From contig NZ_CP072377.1 in NCBI RefSeq assembly GCF_018128225.1, positions 1,922,001-1,986,000 on the forward strand: a stretch of 64,000 nucleotides of DNA, written 5' to 3'. Positions 12,474 to 25,170 of the stretch are shown piece by piece. The stretch is from Leptotrichia sp. oral taxon 218. GTDB taxonomy: Bacteria; Fusobacteriota; Fusobacteriia; Fusobacteriales; Leptotrichiaceae. The notes beneath the pieces are model-generated. The model did no database searches. It was not told the DNA's origin and saw only the letters and a list, made by a program, of their open reading frames with translations. Made by a program: the position numbers and the translations under genes. The stretch's first letter is position 1. Every line of letters starts with the position of its first letter.

Positions 12474-13777
12474 TTAGATATAATTTAATTTTTTTATTTT
12501 TTCTAAATTCGAAGTTGAAATACGGTATATTTTTAACCCATAGCTTTTTAACTTATAATAAGCAGAGTGAGAATTGTAGGATGTATCGAAAATTATTATA
12601 TCTGAATTTTTTAATTTATCCGAGTTCCTGAAAACTTCTTTTGCATTTATAAATTCTATATCAAACTTTGTTTCTTCTGCGTACTTTTGAGCTTTTTCCA
12701 TACTTTGTAAACTCCATTTTCCGCCGACGACTTTTATATTTTTATCTTTAAAATTTAAAGTTTGTTCTTCTGGAAGTTCTTTTATATTTATATTTTCAGT
12801 CACTTCCATTTTTTCGTCTTGCTCCATATTTTCAATTTTATTTTTCAACTTTTCGATTTCTTTTTGCTGTTTTAAAATTAGTTTTTCAAGTTTATTATCT
12901 CCTTGATTTTTCAAATTTTGTTTTAGTTTTTTATTTTCTATTTCTAGTTTATCATGCTCCAAAATAAAAAAAAGATTTTCTCCTTCAATTTTTTCCAATT
13001 CAGCCATTAATTCTTCCACTTCTTTTTCCTGGTCACTCATTTTGCTAAAATTTGCATCCAGAATTTCAAAACTTATTTTGAGTTTTTCTAACATCTCAAA
13101 ACATTCTCTTATTTTTTCGTCAAAAAAAATTACATATTCTATTGGAACAGAAAAATATTTTAATTCTTTATTAAACTCTAAACCATATTTTTCTGATATT
13201 TTTTCTAAATTTCTTTTTTTTATATTTTTAAATTTTATATCTAAATAATTCTCAAATTCTTCTTGAAAATTTTTAGATTTAAAAATTTCTTTTAAAAATG
13301 GAGCTTTTTCAAAAATTTTAATATTTTTTTTGTTTAAATTTTTACACAAATTTAAATATTCTTTTTTGAAAAATTCTAAACGCTCACTCATTTCACCTGT
13401 AGTCAAAATATAAAGTATCATTTGTTCAGGATTTATTCCACGACCAAAAATTTTTCGTATTTTGATTTTTCTAAATTCTTCCAAATACTTTTTTCCGACA
13501 AATTTAAATAATTCTTTTTAACATATTCATTGTTAAAATTTATCAATTTTTTTAAAATGTTTTTATTTCCTTTTTTTATTTCTGCAATAATTTCAATTTT
13601 TTTCTCAAAAAAACTTTTATTTGACTTAACATTGCTAAAAAAAACTTCTTCAAATTTATTACTGTTAAAATTATCAATTAACAAATCTGCGAATATATTT
13701 TTATTTATCGAAATCAAATTTTCTATCAATGCCATTATATTTTTATTCACTTTATTCACTTTATTTACTTTATTCAT
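12474..13777 (-). pseudogene. DUF2325-type protein gene, split by a frameshift
   Basis: Two overlapping leftward frames, 13433-13777 (114 aa) and 12474-13484 (336 aa, TTG start), appear to be one gene. Adding one A to the A6 tract near 13492 joins them as LNLSEKKYLEEFRKIKIR and yields about 440 residues. The C-terminus (VVGGKWSLQSMEKAQKYAEE, then IIIFDTSYNSHSAYYKLK) matches the DUF2325 pattern, a small predicted nucleotide- or metal-binding domain of unknown role. The middle (about residues 160-225 of the second frame) is coiled coil. The first frame begins with an NKV repeat encoded by a 9-base unit. Either sequencing error, slippage or true decay explains the break. It sits just upstream of the rrnA promoter. 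Confidence 0.6.
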
Positions 13778-13933
13778 TTTTCTTCTTTATTCCTTCTTTT
13801 TTTAAATCTTATTATTCTAAATCTTCTTAATTATGAATTTTCTTAAATTATACATTTCTTAAAATATAACATACTGTATTTATCATTAGAAAAGTCTAAT
13901 ATGGATATTACTTTGTAATTTTTTTCATAAAAC

Positions 13934-13962
13934 TTGCCATTCACAAAATTTCCAGGTATAAT
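13934..13962 (+). promoter_or_regulatory. Promoter of the NAD operon
   Basis: TTGCCA (13934-13939), 17 bases, TATAAT (13957-13962), 20 bases before the nadE start codon, with GAGGTG as ribosome binding site. Confidence 0.8.
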
Positions 13963-13981
13963 AAGGTAAAGAGGTGATTTT

Positions 13982-14719
13982 ATGAAAAATGAAAAAGAAA
14001 AAGTTATCGAATGGATAAAAAAATATTTTGAAGAAAATGGAAAAAACTGTAAAGCAGTTGTAGGAATTTCTGGTGGAACGGATTCTTCGGTTGCGGCAGC
14101 ACTTTGTGTGGCAGCTCTGGGACGAGAAAATGTAATAGGAGTTCTTATGCCAAAAGGTATGCAGCATGATATTGATTATTCCAAAAAATTAGTTGAGTTT
14201 TTGAAAATAAAACATTATGAAATAAATGTGGAGAAGCCTGTGAATGACTTAAAAGAATTAATTTCGCAGCAAACGGGAGTAAATCCTGATGAATTTGATG
14301 CCTACAAGACTAATCAGCCTGCCAGAATACGGATGGCTGTGCTTTATGGAATTTCTGCCATTGTTGGTGGGAGAGTGGCTAATACTTGTAATTTGTCGGA
14401 AGATTTTGTGGGTTATTCAACAAAATTTGGAGATGCTGCGGGGGATTTTTCTCCAATTTCTGATTTTACAAAAACCGAAGTGCGAAAACTTGGAGCTGAA
14501 CTTGGACTTCCTGAAATGTTTTTGAAAAAAGTGCCTGAAGATGGAATGAGCGGGAAATCTGATGAGGAAAAATTGGGATTTAGCTACGAAGTTTTGGATG
14601 AATATATTAGAACAGGAAATATTTCAGATTTGAGAATAAAAGAAAAAATAGACTATTTACACAAAATAAATTTACACAAAATTTTACCTATGCCATCGTA
14701 TAAAAAAGGAGAAAAATAA
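13982..14719 (+). CDS. nadE: NAD synthase, ammonia-dependent
   Basis: Adenylates nicotinate adenine dinucleotide and amidates it to NAD in the cytosol. The 245-residue length is that of the short, NH3-dependent form without a glutaminase domain. The ATP-pyrophosphatase P-loop SGGTDSS is at residues 30-36; other family blocks are QPARIRMAVLYGIS, NTCNLSEDFVGYSTKFGDAAGDFSPISDFTKTEV and the C-terminal PEDGMSGKSDEEKLGFSYE. It is the first gene of an operon with pncB (1-base gap) and an adenylyltransferase, which together form a complete nicotinate-to-NAD route. Confidence 0.97.
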   Translation: MKNEKEKVIEWIKKYFEENGKNCKAVVGISGGTDSSVAAALCVAALGRENVIGVLMPKGMQHDIDYSKKLVEFLKIKHYEINVEKPVNDLKELISQQTGVNPDEFDAYKTNQPARIRMAVLYGISAIVGGRVANTCNLSEDFVGYSTKFGDAAGDFSPISDFTKTEVRKLGAELGLPEMFLKKVPEDGMSGKSDEEKLGFSYEVLDEYIRTGNISDLRIKEKIDYLHKINLHKILPMPSYKKGEK

Positions 14720-14720
14720 A

Positions 14721-15917
14721 ATGAAACTAAAGCCAATTATAACATCACTGCTTGATACAGATCTTTACAAATTTAATATGAACCAGGTAATTTTTCACAA
14801 ACATACTGATTTAGTTGGAGAATATCACTTTAAATGCCGTACTCCAAATATTTTCTTTACAAAAGAAATGGTTGCGGAAATAAACGAGCAAATTGACCAT
14901 TTGTGCAGTTTACGGTTTAAAAATGAAGAATTAAACTACTTGCGTTCGATAAGATTCATAAAGCCAGACTATGTCGAGTTTTTAAGGCTTTGGCATCCGA
15001 TTAAGGATTATGTGACTACGGTTCTTGAAAATGAAGAACTTAGAGTTATTGTCTCTGGACCGCTTTTTAGTGCAATGCAGTTTGAGATTTACTTGCTTGA
15101 AATTATTAACGAAGTGTATTTTAGAATGAAGTTTAATTATGATGAATTGCTTGTTTCTGCAAAAGAAAAATTAGAAAAAAAGATTTTGGATTTTAAAAAT
15201 AAAAAATATAACTTTAAATTTGCTGAATTCGGCTGCAGAAGACGGCTTTCAAGAGAATGGCAGGAAGAAGTAGTGAAAAAATTATCCAGCGAAACTCAAA
15301 ATATGGTAGGAACTTCCAATGTATTTTTGGCAATGAAATACAATTTAGTGCCAATCGGAACTTATGCACACGAGTATGTCCAAATGTACCAAGGAATCGA
15401 CTCAATACCGCTATCTTACACAAATCATTACGCATTAAAAGACTGGTATGACGAATACAAGGGAGATAACGGGACAGCACTTACCGACACAATAACGACA
15501 GACTTATTTTTAAGGGATTTTGACAGAAGCATGGTAAATAACTACACAGGAGTGCGGCATGATTCAGGTGATCCATATATCTGGGCTGAAAAAATATTGA
15601 ATCACTACGAAAAATATGGAATAGATTCAAAAACAAAGATGCTTTTATTCAGCGATTCGCTAAATTTTGACGAAGCAGAAAAAATTTACAAGACATTTAG
15701 AGATAAGATTAAACTTTCTTTTGGAATAGGGACATTTATAACTAATGACACGAAAGAAAAACCGCTGAATATCGTAATAAAACTTCAGTATGTAAATGGT
15801 AGACCAGTTGCCAAATTAAGTGATGTGGAAGGAAAAGTTATGTGTGATGATGAAAAATATTTAAAATATTTGAAGGCGTCAGTAAAATTTAGGCTAGAGC
15901 GGGAAAAAGAATATTAA
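14721..15917 (+). CDS. pncB: Nicotinate phosphoribosyltransferase
   Basis: Makes nicotinate mononucleotide from nicotinate and PRPP, driven by ATP. The 398-residue protein starts LLDTDLYKFNMNQVIF, typical for PncB, and shows EFGCRRRLS, GTYAHEYVQMY, the RHDSGDPYIWAEK phosphate-binding stretch and LLFSDSLNFDEA. The start codon follows AAAAGGAG at 14704-14711 and lies one base after the nadE stop, so expression is coupled. It supplies the salvage entry step for the NAD operon. Confidence 0.97.
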   Translation: MKLKPIITSLLDTDLYKFNMNQVIFHKHTDLVGEYHFKCRTPNIFFTKEMVAEINEQIDHLCSLRFKNEELNYLRSIRFIKPDYVEFLRLWHPIKDYVTTVLENEELRVIVSGPLFSAMQFEIYLLEIINEVYFRMKFNYDELLVSAKEKLEKKILDFKNKKYNFKFAEFGCRRRLSREWQEEVVKKLSSETQNMVGTSNVFLAMKYNLVPIGTYAHEYVQMYQGIDSIPLSYTNHYALKDWYDEYKGDNGTALTDTITTDLFLRDFDRSMVNNYTGVRHDSGDPYIWAEKILNHYEKYGIDSKTKMLLFSDSLNFDEAEKIYKTFRDKIKLSFGIGTFITNDTKEKPLNIVIKLQYVNGRPVAKLSDVEGKVMCDDEKYLKYLKASVKFRLEREKEY

Positions 15918-16035
15918 AAAAGTTTAAATCTTTAAATAAGCAGTTATAGCAGCAAGAAATCTTGACTCCTTGTAAAAATATATAAAAAATTTTGAAATTT
16001 TATATTTAATTTATAAAAAAAACGGAGAAACTTTA

Positions 16036-16578
16036 ATGAAAAAATATAAAACAGGCTTAGTTCTGGGAAGATTCCAGACATTTCATAAAGGACATGAATA
16101 CATTATAAATAAAGCTCTTGAGATATGTGACAAAGTTTTGGTATTTATCGGTTCTAGTGATAAATCTGGAACAATTGAAAATCCTTTTTCCTATGAACTA
16201 AGAGAAAAATTGATAAAAAAAATTTATGGGAATGAAATCGTGGAAAATAAATTGATAATTTCTCCACTCGCTGACTTGGGTGCTGGAAATGTTACAAAAT
16301 GGGGGGATTATTTATTTTGTGAAGCGGAAAAAATTTTGGGAAAAGTTGATTGTATTGTTTATGGAGAAGAATCTAAATGCAAGAGCTGGTTTAGTGAGAA
16401 AATAAAAAAATCTGTAAATTTTATTGTAATTTCTAGAGATGACATAAAAATAAATGCTTCCACTTTGAGAGAACATATGAGAAAAAATGATTTTGAGAGT
16501 TGGAAGAAATTTGTGAATGAAAAAAATTGGGGTGAATTTGGAAAAATGAGGGAAATTTTGATTAAAATTCAAAGATAA
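16036..16578 (+). CDS. Nicotinamide/nicotinate mononucleotide adenylyltransferase (NadM/NadR-like)
   Basis: The 180-residue protein has the nucleotidyltransferase signature GRFQTFHKGHEY (residues 11-22, with the HxGH site) and, near residue 132, ISRDDIKINASTLR, matching the second ATP-binding motif (ISxTxxR) of this superfamily. NadM and the NadR adenylyltransferase domain begin in this way, whereas NadD starts differently. In this operon it would supply the missing step between PncB and NadE. It has its own AACGGAG ribosome binding site. The 118-base gap after pncB is AT-rich and may hold a weak trace of a transposon end. The precise substrate, NMN or NaMN, is inferred. Confidence 0.85.
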   Translation: MKKYKTGLVLGRFQTFHKGHEYIINKALEICDKVLVFIGSSDKSGTIENPFSYELREKLIKKIYGNEIVENKLIISPLADLGAGNVTKWGDYLFCEAEKILGKVDCIVYGEESKCKSWFSEKIKKSVNFIVISRDDIKINASTLREHMRKNDFESWKKFVNEKNWGEFGKMREILIKIQR

Positions 16579-16598
16579 TTTTAAATTTTAACTTTTAT

Positions 16599-16634
16599 AA
16601 GGCTGTTTCGTACTTTTTTTATGAGACAGCCTTT
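16599..16634 (+). terminator. Terminator-like hairpin after the NAD operon
   Basis: AAGGCTGT pairs with ACAGCCTT, extended by five further pairs including G-U, with a T-rich loop. The downstream tract is only moderately T-rich (TCAAATTTTTAC), so termination strength is uncertain. Confidence 0.6.
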
Positions 16635-16655
16635 CAAATTTTTACTTTTTTATCT

Positions 16656-16982
16656 TGAACTACTTTTCTGAACCTCCCACAACTAAAGTCGCAGAGTTCT
16701 AAAATCTTTAAAAATATTTAAAAATTTTCTAAGAAGTTTGATAGCACAACAACTATCCTTATTCTTTATTCTTTTAGGCGTGTTCAACTCGCCCCCATTG
16801 TATAGGACAACTTTTAAGTCCACAACTTTACTTTTCTTTAGAATATTTAATACTCCATTACAGTCTTCAATCAAAGATGTTATATTATATATTCTACATT
16901 TTACCTAATAAAATTTTTCCATATGCTTACTAAATTTTCGTGCAATTCATCTCACAGCTAAAGTTGCGAGTGTTCTTGCACT
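16656..16982 (-). mobile_element. Decayed IS200/IS605-type element with a TnpB C-terminal remnant
   Basis: This 327-base block fills the otherwise gene-free stretch 16579-17001. The minus frame 16683-16874 reads DCNGVLNILKKS and then NTPKRIK, which matches the C-terminal tail of TnpB proteins (D-N-G-A-LNILRK ... P-RIR). It is bounded by subterminal hairpin sequences: GAACCTCCCAC...GTCGCAGAG on the low side and TGCAATTCATCTCAC...GCGAGTGTTCTTGCA on the high side. The same two end types recur at 24731-24985 and 44771-44962. No transposase or full TnpB survives, so the element is inactive on its own. Confidence 0.7.
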
Positions 16983-17001
16983 ATTTCATAAAATACAATT
17001 C

Positions 17002-17760
17002 TTAAAGACCTAAATTTATTCCTGCCAATTTAAGAAAAAAATCAAACATTAATAAAATTTTATCAGAAAAATATTCGTTTACAAAATATGCTATCATTAC
17101 TATTATCACAACTCCATATTTTTCAATAAAATCATAAATTTTTTTTATTTTTCCAGAAGAAAAAAAATAGACAATTCTTCCGCCATCTAAAGGAGTTATC
17201 GGTATTAAATTAAAAATTCCTAACAACAAATTTATTAAATAAATATAAATAAATATTTTTACAACATTACTATCAATTCCAAGTCTATTTCCAATAATTC
17301 GAAGTACAATTAATGAAACTGCCGCTAAAATAAAATTTACCACAACTCCAGCTATACAGACACAAAAAATGCCTTTTTTTCGAGGAATCAGCTTATAAAA
17401 ATTTACAGGTACAGGTTTTGCCCATCCAATTAAAAATTTAAATCCACATAAAAATATTATAAAAGGAACAACCATTCCAAATAAATCAATATGCTTTAGG
17501 GGATTCAAAGTTATTCTTCCCATATTTTTTGCCGTATTATCTCCAAAACAATATGCAACATATCCATGTGCAATTTCATGAAAAGTCATTGAAAACATGT
17601 AAACAACAAAAATAATCATCACATCTATCGACATTTCAAAATTTTCAAGAAATTTAAAAGCAAAAAAAATAGTTACTAATAAAAATAGTCCCAATCTAAA
17701 TTTAAAATTTTCATTCCAAAAAATTACAATCTTATCAAATAACTCACTTTTGACTCCCAT
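17002..17760 (-). CDS. Site-2 protease family (M50) membrane metalloprotease
   Basis: A 252-residue intramembrane metalloprotease. The zinc site HEIAH is at residues 61-65 inside a hydrophobic helix, and the third ligand motif NLIPITPLDGGR is at 184-195, both typical of the short S2P/YwhC-type family. About six hydrophobic segments place it in the inner membrane. The substrate is unknown; relatives cut membrane-bound regulators. The ATG is preceded by GGAGTG and lies 32 bases downstream of the rrnB tRNA-Asn on the same strand, with no hairpin terminator between them, so it may be read as part of the rRNA transcript. Confidence 0.93.
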   Translation of the reverse strand: MGVKSELFDKIVIFWNENFKFRLGLFLLVTIFFAFKFLENFEMSIDVMIIFVVYMFSMTFHEIAHGYVAYCFGDNTAKNMGRITLNPLKHIDLFGMVVPFIIFLCGFKFLIGWAKPVPVNFYKLIPRKKGIFCVCIAGVVVNFILAAVSLIVLRIIGNRLGIDSNVVKIFIYIYLINLLLGIFNLIPITPLDGGRIVYFFSSGKIKKIYDFIEKYGVVIIVMIAYFVNEYFSDKILLMFDFFLKLAGINLGL

Positions 17761-17792
17761 AAAAACACTCCAAAAAATAAAATAAAAAAAAA

Positions 17793-17869
17793 TGGCGTCC
17801 CCGGTTGGACTCGAACCAACGACCCTCTGATTAACAGTCAGATGCTCTAACCAGCTGAGCTACGGAGAC
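17793..17869 (-). tRNA. tRNA-Asn (GTT), rrnB copy
   Basis: Identical to the tRNA at 7422-7498, with anticodon GTT in loop CTGTTAA. It ends the second rRNA operon. Downstream are only T runs before the site-2 protease gene. Confidence 0.97.
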
Positions 17870-17881
17870 GCAAAAGAAAAA

Positions 17882-17995
17882 GTTTGGCGACTACCTATTT
17901 TCCCTAGTACGGACTAAGTATCGTAGGCGTAAGCAGACTTAACTTCCGGGTTCGAGATGTAACCGGGTGTATCCCTGCTGCAATGGTCACCAAAC
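17882..17995 (-). rRNA. rrf: 5S rRNA, rrnB
   Basis: Identical in sequence to the rrnA copy at 7511-7624; helix I ends pair. Ends are estimated. Confidence 0.95.
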
Positions 17996-18014
17996 AAGTA
18001 ATTAAATGTCAAAA

Positions 18015-18051
18015 GACAATGAGAAATAAATAGTAGGCAAGTAAAAGATTA
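18015..18051 (-). repeat. 3' half of 23S precursor processing stem, rrnB
   Basis: Same sequence as 7644-7680. Complementary to 20980-21012 on the other side of the 23S gene, as expected for an RNase III cleavage duplex. Confidence 0.65.
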
Positions 18052-18055
18052 AAAA

Positions 18056-20948
<2,893 letters not shown>

Positions 20949-20979
20949 TTTTTTATTAACAGAATAATCTATTTTGTTG

Positions 20980-21012
20980 TAATCTTTTACCTACTATTCA
21001 TTTCCCATTGTC
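20980..21012 (-). repeat. 5' half of 23S precursor processing stem, rrnB
   Basis: Partner of 18015-18051, within the tRNA-free 16S-23S spacer. Confidence 0.6.
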
Positions 21013-21062
21013 CTTAAAAGGAAAAACTACAAAGAAGAAGAAGTGTAAGAAAAACTCTCCTT

Positions 21063-22578
<1,516 letters not shown>

Positions 22579-22723
22579 ATATATTTCTATATCTTTTTTT
22601 CACCTTTTATTCATTGACGAGATTTATTGCTAAATCTTGACTTGCTTTTTATCTATCACACTACTTTTTCTTCTTCTTTTTTCATTGTCCTTGGTGTCGA
22701 ATCTTTTCTTATCGACGAAATAT

Positions 22724-22752
22724 ATTATATCAAAAAAAAATTTTGTTGTCAA
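22724..22752 (-). promoter_or_regulatory. rrnB promoter
   Basis: Minus-strand TTGACA (22747-22752), 17 bases, TATAAT (22724-22729), the same as rrnA. The stop codon of the 500-aa gene lies 28 bases upstream of the -35 box, at the edge of the duplicated segment. Confidence 0.9.
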
Positions 22753-22780
22753 CACTTTTTTTGAAATTTTTTTGTTTTTT

Positions 22781-24283
22781 TTACTTTTTTTGTTTTCTCA
22801 TTCTTTCAATCTTGCTTTTAATTTCTAATAATTTCTTTTTCTTTTGTAATTCTTTTTCTTTTCTTCTTTTATTTCTTTTTATAAGTCTTATACTTGCTTC
22901 TCTTTCAGAAATTAAAGCCTGATATTCTTTAATTAAATCTTCTAGTATAAGAATTTTTCCAATTAAATAGTCTTTTCTTTTTACTGATGTCATAGATGAT
23001 TTTAAATTTCCTACACTCAATAAATAGACTGGTATCTTTGAAAAATTTTTCATGTCATTTATTCTGTTTGAAGTTGAAACTATTACTATTTGTTCATATC
23101 TTTTTTCAGTTTTGTTTATACTTTTTTTAAATTCACTTAATTTAGAAACTTTTACTATTTCTAAAAATCCTGCCATTTTTTGTATTTCGGAAAAAATTCT
23201 AGAGATATTATTTTCTTCCACATCCATTAAAATTAAAGTTTTTGTTCTTTTTATTTCACTAGGGAAAACATATATTTTTTTTATTCTTTTATCTATAAAC
23301 TCTTGATTATTGTGTTTTCTTCTTTTTTCTTCAATTTTATAAAGTTCTATTTTATCTTCTATTGAATTTTCTTGTGTCAAATGTTCGTTGATTTTATTAT
23401 TTATACTTTCAACTTCATCCTTTTCTTTTTCTTCTTTTAAGTTTTTCTCCACTTTTTTGTAAATATCTTTTATTATTTTAGGATAAAATTCTATCTCTTC
23501 TTTTTTCAAAATTTTTTCAACCATTTTGAAATATTCTTTTTGTATTTGATTTTTAACAAAATTTTCTTTTTTTATTTTAGATTTTTGATTCTTTAAATTC
23601 ATCAAAAATTTAGTCAATATTTGATATTTTTCTTTTATTGAATTTATAACAGTTTTTTCATCTAAATATGAAAATAATATTTTCTTTATATATGTAATAT
23701 TTTTTGTGTTCAATGTCAATTCTAAATTTTCAAGATAAAAATTTTCTGAATAAATGTCATTTTTCTCTCTCTCCAATCTTTTTGACAAAATCTCTACTAA
23801 AAATTGTTCTCTAACTTTATTTATTTTATATCCTTTAGTTTGAAATAATTCTTTTATATCTTCAAAATCTTTATATTCTGAGTATTTTATTTTATATTTG
23901 AATAATACTTTATAAACATCTCTTTTTATTTTGTTTTTTTCATCTTCATTTAAATGCATTTTTTTTAGAATTCTGTAAATACTTAATTTTTTCTCACTGA
24001 AAAGTAAAAATAGCTCGATTAGTTCTCTTCTATATGTCATTTTTAATTTTTTGTCTTGACTTTCTAATTTGAAAATTTTCGTTGTATAATTTCCAAAATA
24101 ATAAATATAATTACTATTATCGTGAATACCTTCTTCATCAAAGATTCTAAAAATCTTGTTGAATTTTAAAATCATATATTTTAGATGATTAAATCCATAT
24201 CTTTCTTCAATGTCCTTTCGATTTATAATTTTAAAATTTATTATTTCTTGTAAAAAGTCTTTTTCTTCTAAATCCAATTTCAT
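22781..24283 (-). CDS. 500-aa coiled-coil protein of unknown function
   Basis: I do not recognise a family. The protein is extremely rich in Lys, Glu and Ile with no membrane segment or signal peptide. The N-terminal 45 residues (EEKDFLQEIINFKIINRKDIEERYGF) could form a helix-turn-helix. A middle region (about 225-325) is coiled coil. Residues 345-430 form an alternating strand/helix stretch (TLILMDVEENNISRIFSEI, EQIVIVSTSNRI, VYLLSVGNL) like a small Rossmann-like domain, and the C-terminus is a long basic coil. The layout, with a coiled coil before an alpha/beta domain, recalls the DUF2325 gene upstream of rrnA, but the sequences do not visibly match. It ends at the border of the rrnB duplication. 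Confidence 0.6.
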   Translation of the reverse strand: MKLDLEEKDFLQEIINFKIINRKDIEERYGFNHLKYMILKFNKIFRIFDEEGIHDNSNYIYYFGNYTTKIFKLESQDKKLKMTYRRELIELFLLFSEKKLSIYRILKKMHLNEDEKNKIKRDVYKVLFKYKIKYSEYKDFEDIKELFQTKGYKINKVREQFLVEILSKRLEREKNDIYSENFYLENLELTLNTKNITYIKKILFSYLDEKTVINSIKEKYQILTKFLMNLKNQKSKIKKENFVKNQIQKEYFKMVEKILKKEEIEFYPKIIKDIYKKVEKNLKEEKEKDEVESINNKINEHLTQENSIEDKIELYKIEEKRRKHNNQEFIDKRIKKIYVFPSEIKRTKTLILMDVEENNISRIFSEIQKMAGFLEIVKVSKLSEFKKSINKTEKRYEQIVIVSTSNRINDMKNFSKIPVYLLSVGNLKSSMTSVKRKDYLIGKILILEDLIKEYQALISEREASIRLIKRNKRRKEKELQKKKKLLEIKSKIERMRKQKK

Positions 24284-24629
24284 AGCTTAAACCCCATAAA
24301 ATAAAAATTTATAATTATTAAAAATTATTTTTTTATGATAACAATTATAAATTTAATTTTTTAGGTGCTTTTGCAGTTTTAAAAATCGCTATTTAAAAAG
24401 ATAAAACTATATTTTTCTGTTAATTTAAAATTAAAAATAATAATAAAGGGTATTTTTTTATTTTTTTGAATTTATTTAATTGCTGTTTTAGTGTATTTTT
24501 AGTGCATTACATATAACAATAAAAAAAAGAGAAATTAATCATTTCTCTTTTAAAAATATCTAGTAAATTTTCTTGAAAATTTAAAATTTTATTTTAAAAT
24601 TTATTAAATTAACAAACTTTTATTCATAT
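24284..24629. other. AT-rich intergenic stretch
   Basis: About 345 bases between the 500-aa gene and tRNA-Gln. Apart from the terminator hairpin at 24521-24551, I see only A/T-rich sequence with no open frame of note and no clear promoter for the 500-aa gene. Confidence 0.6.
24521..24551 (-). terminator. Terminator after tRNA-Gln
   Basis: Perfect 11-bp stem AAAAGAGAAAT/ATTTCTCTTTT with a 5-base loop; the minus strand runs on into T8. It would end the leftward tRNA-Gln transcript about 80 bases after the gene. Confidence 0.75.
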
Positions 24630-24703
24630 TGGCTCGGGAAAATGGATTCGAACCACTACCTACCGGGTCAGAGCCGGGCGTCCTACCATTAGACTATTCC
24701 CGA
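24630..24703 (-). tRNA. tRNA-Gln (CTG)
   Basis: A 74-base cloverleaf on the minus strand: acceptor stem TCGGGAA/TTCCCGA, discriminator G and encoded CCA, loop CTCTGAC giving anticodon CTG, and T loop TTCGAAT. The base pair closing the outer end of the anticodon stem is a C-U mismatch, which is unusual. The D region GTCTAATGGTAGGAC is like that of Glu/Gln tRNAs. It is a single tRNA gene with its own terminator. Confidence 0.9.
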
Positions 24704-24730
24704 ATAAAATTACAAGTTATAATAACACTT

Positions 24731-24985
24731 ATTCTGAACCTCTCACAACTAAAGTTGCAAGACTTTTAAGTATTTTTCAGCTTCTCTTGAATATCCATCA
24801 CTCAAGCACTAACTAACTTTCTTAAGACTTTAATGGACAAGTTCTCCAATGAGAGCATTAATGTCCTATTGGTTTGGTCCAAAATCATTTTTATTTTACC
24901 ATATTTATCTGATTATTTCAAGTTTTTTTAAGAAAAAGATATGCAATTCATCTCACGACTGAAGCTACGAATGTTCTTACAATAT
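24731..24985 (-). mobile_element. Remnant of the same IS200/IS605-type element, ends only
   Basis: It carries the low-side end (CTGAACCTCTCACAACTAAAG) at about 24733 and the high-side end (TGCAATTCATCTCACGACTG ... TGTTCTTAC) at about 24941-24980, in the same orientation as 16656-16982, but no readable TnpB frame between them. Near 24829-24873 it contains the imperfect inverted pair GGACAAGTTCTCC and AATGTCC. It fills most of the gene-free stretch 24704-25170. Confidence 0.55.
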
Positions 24986-25078
24986 TTAACAAATTTTTTC
25001 AAGAAATTTTTTATTTTCGTATTTTTGTTTGTTCCATAGAATAGTTGCGGTATAAAGAATGATAAGTTTAGAAATATC

Positions 25079-25107
25079 TTGACAAAAGTATAATTCTATA
25101 ATAGAAT
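25079..25107 (+). promoter_or_regulatory. Promoter of the parvulin-like lipoprotein gene
   Basis: TTGACA (25079-25084), 17 bases, TAGAAT (25102-25107), 63 bases before the start codon. Confidence 0.65.
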
Positions 25108-25170
25108 AAAAGCATATAAAAATAAGAAAAAAGATTTACTTAATTGTAATTCAAAATGGAGGATAGTTTA

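Noticed and set aside
15945-15975. AGCAAGAAATCTTGACTCC after pncB as another transposon end in reverse orientation
   Set aside because: Only a short partial match to the end sequences; too weak to list as an element.
24829-24875. A riboswitch or T-box upstream of the parvulin lipoprotein gene
   Set aside because: The stems seen belong to the transposon remnant and lie upstream of the promoter, so they are not in the leader.
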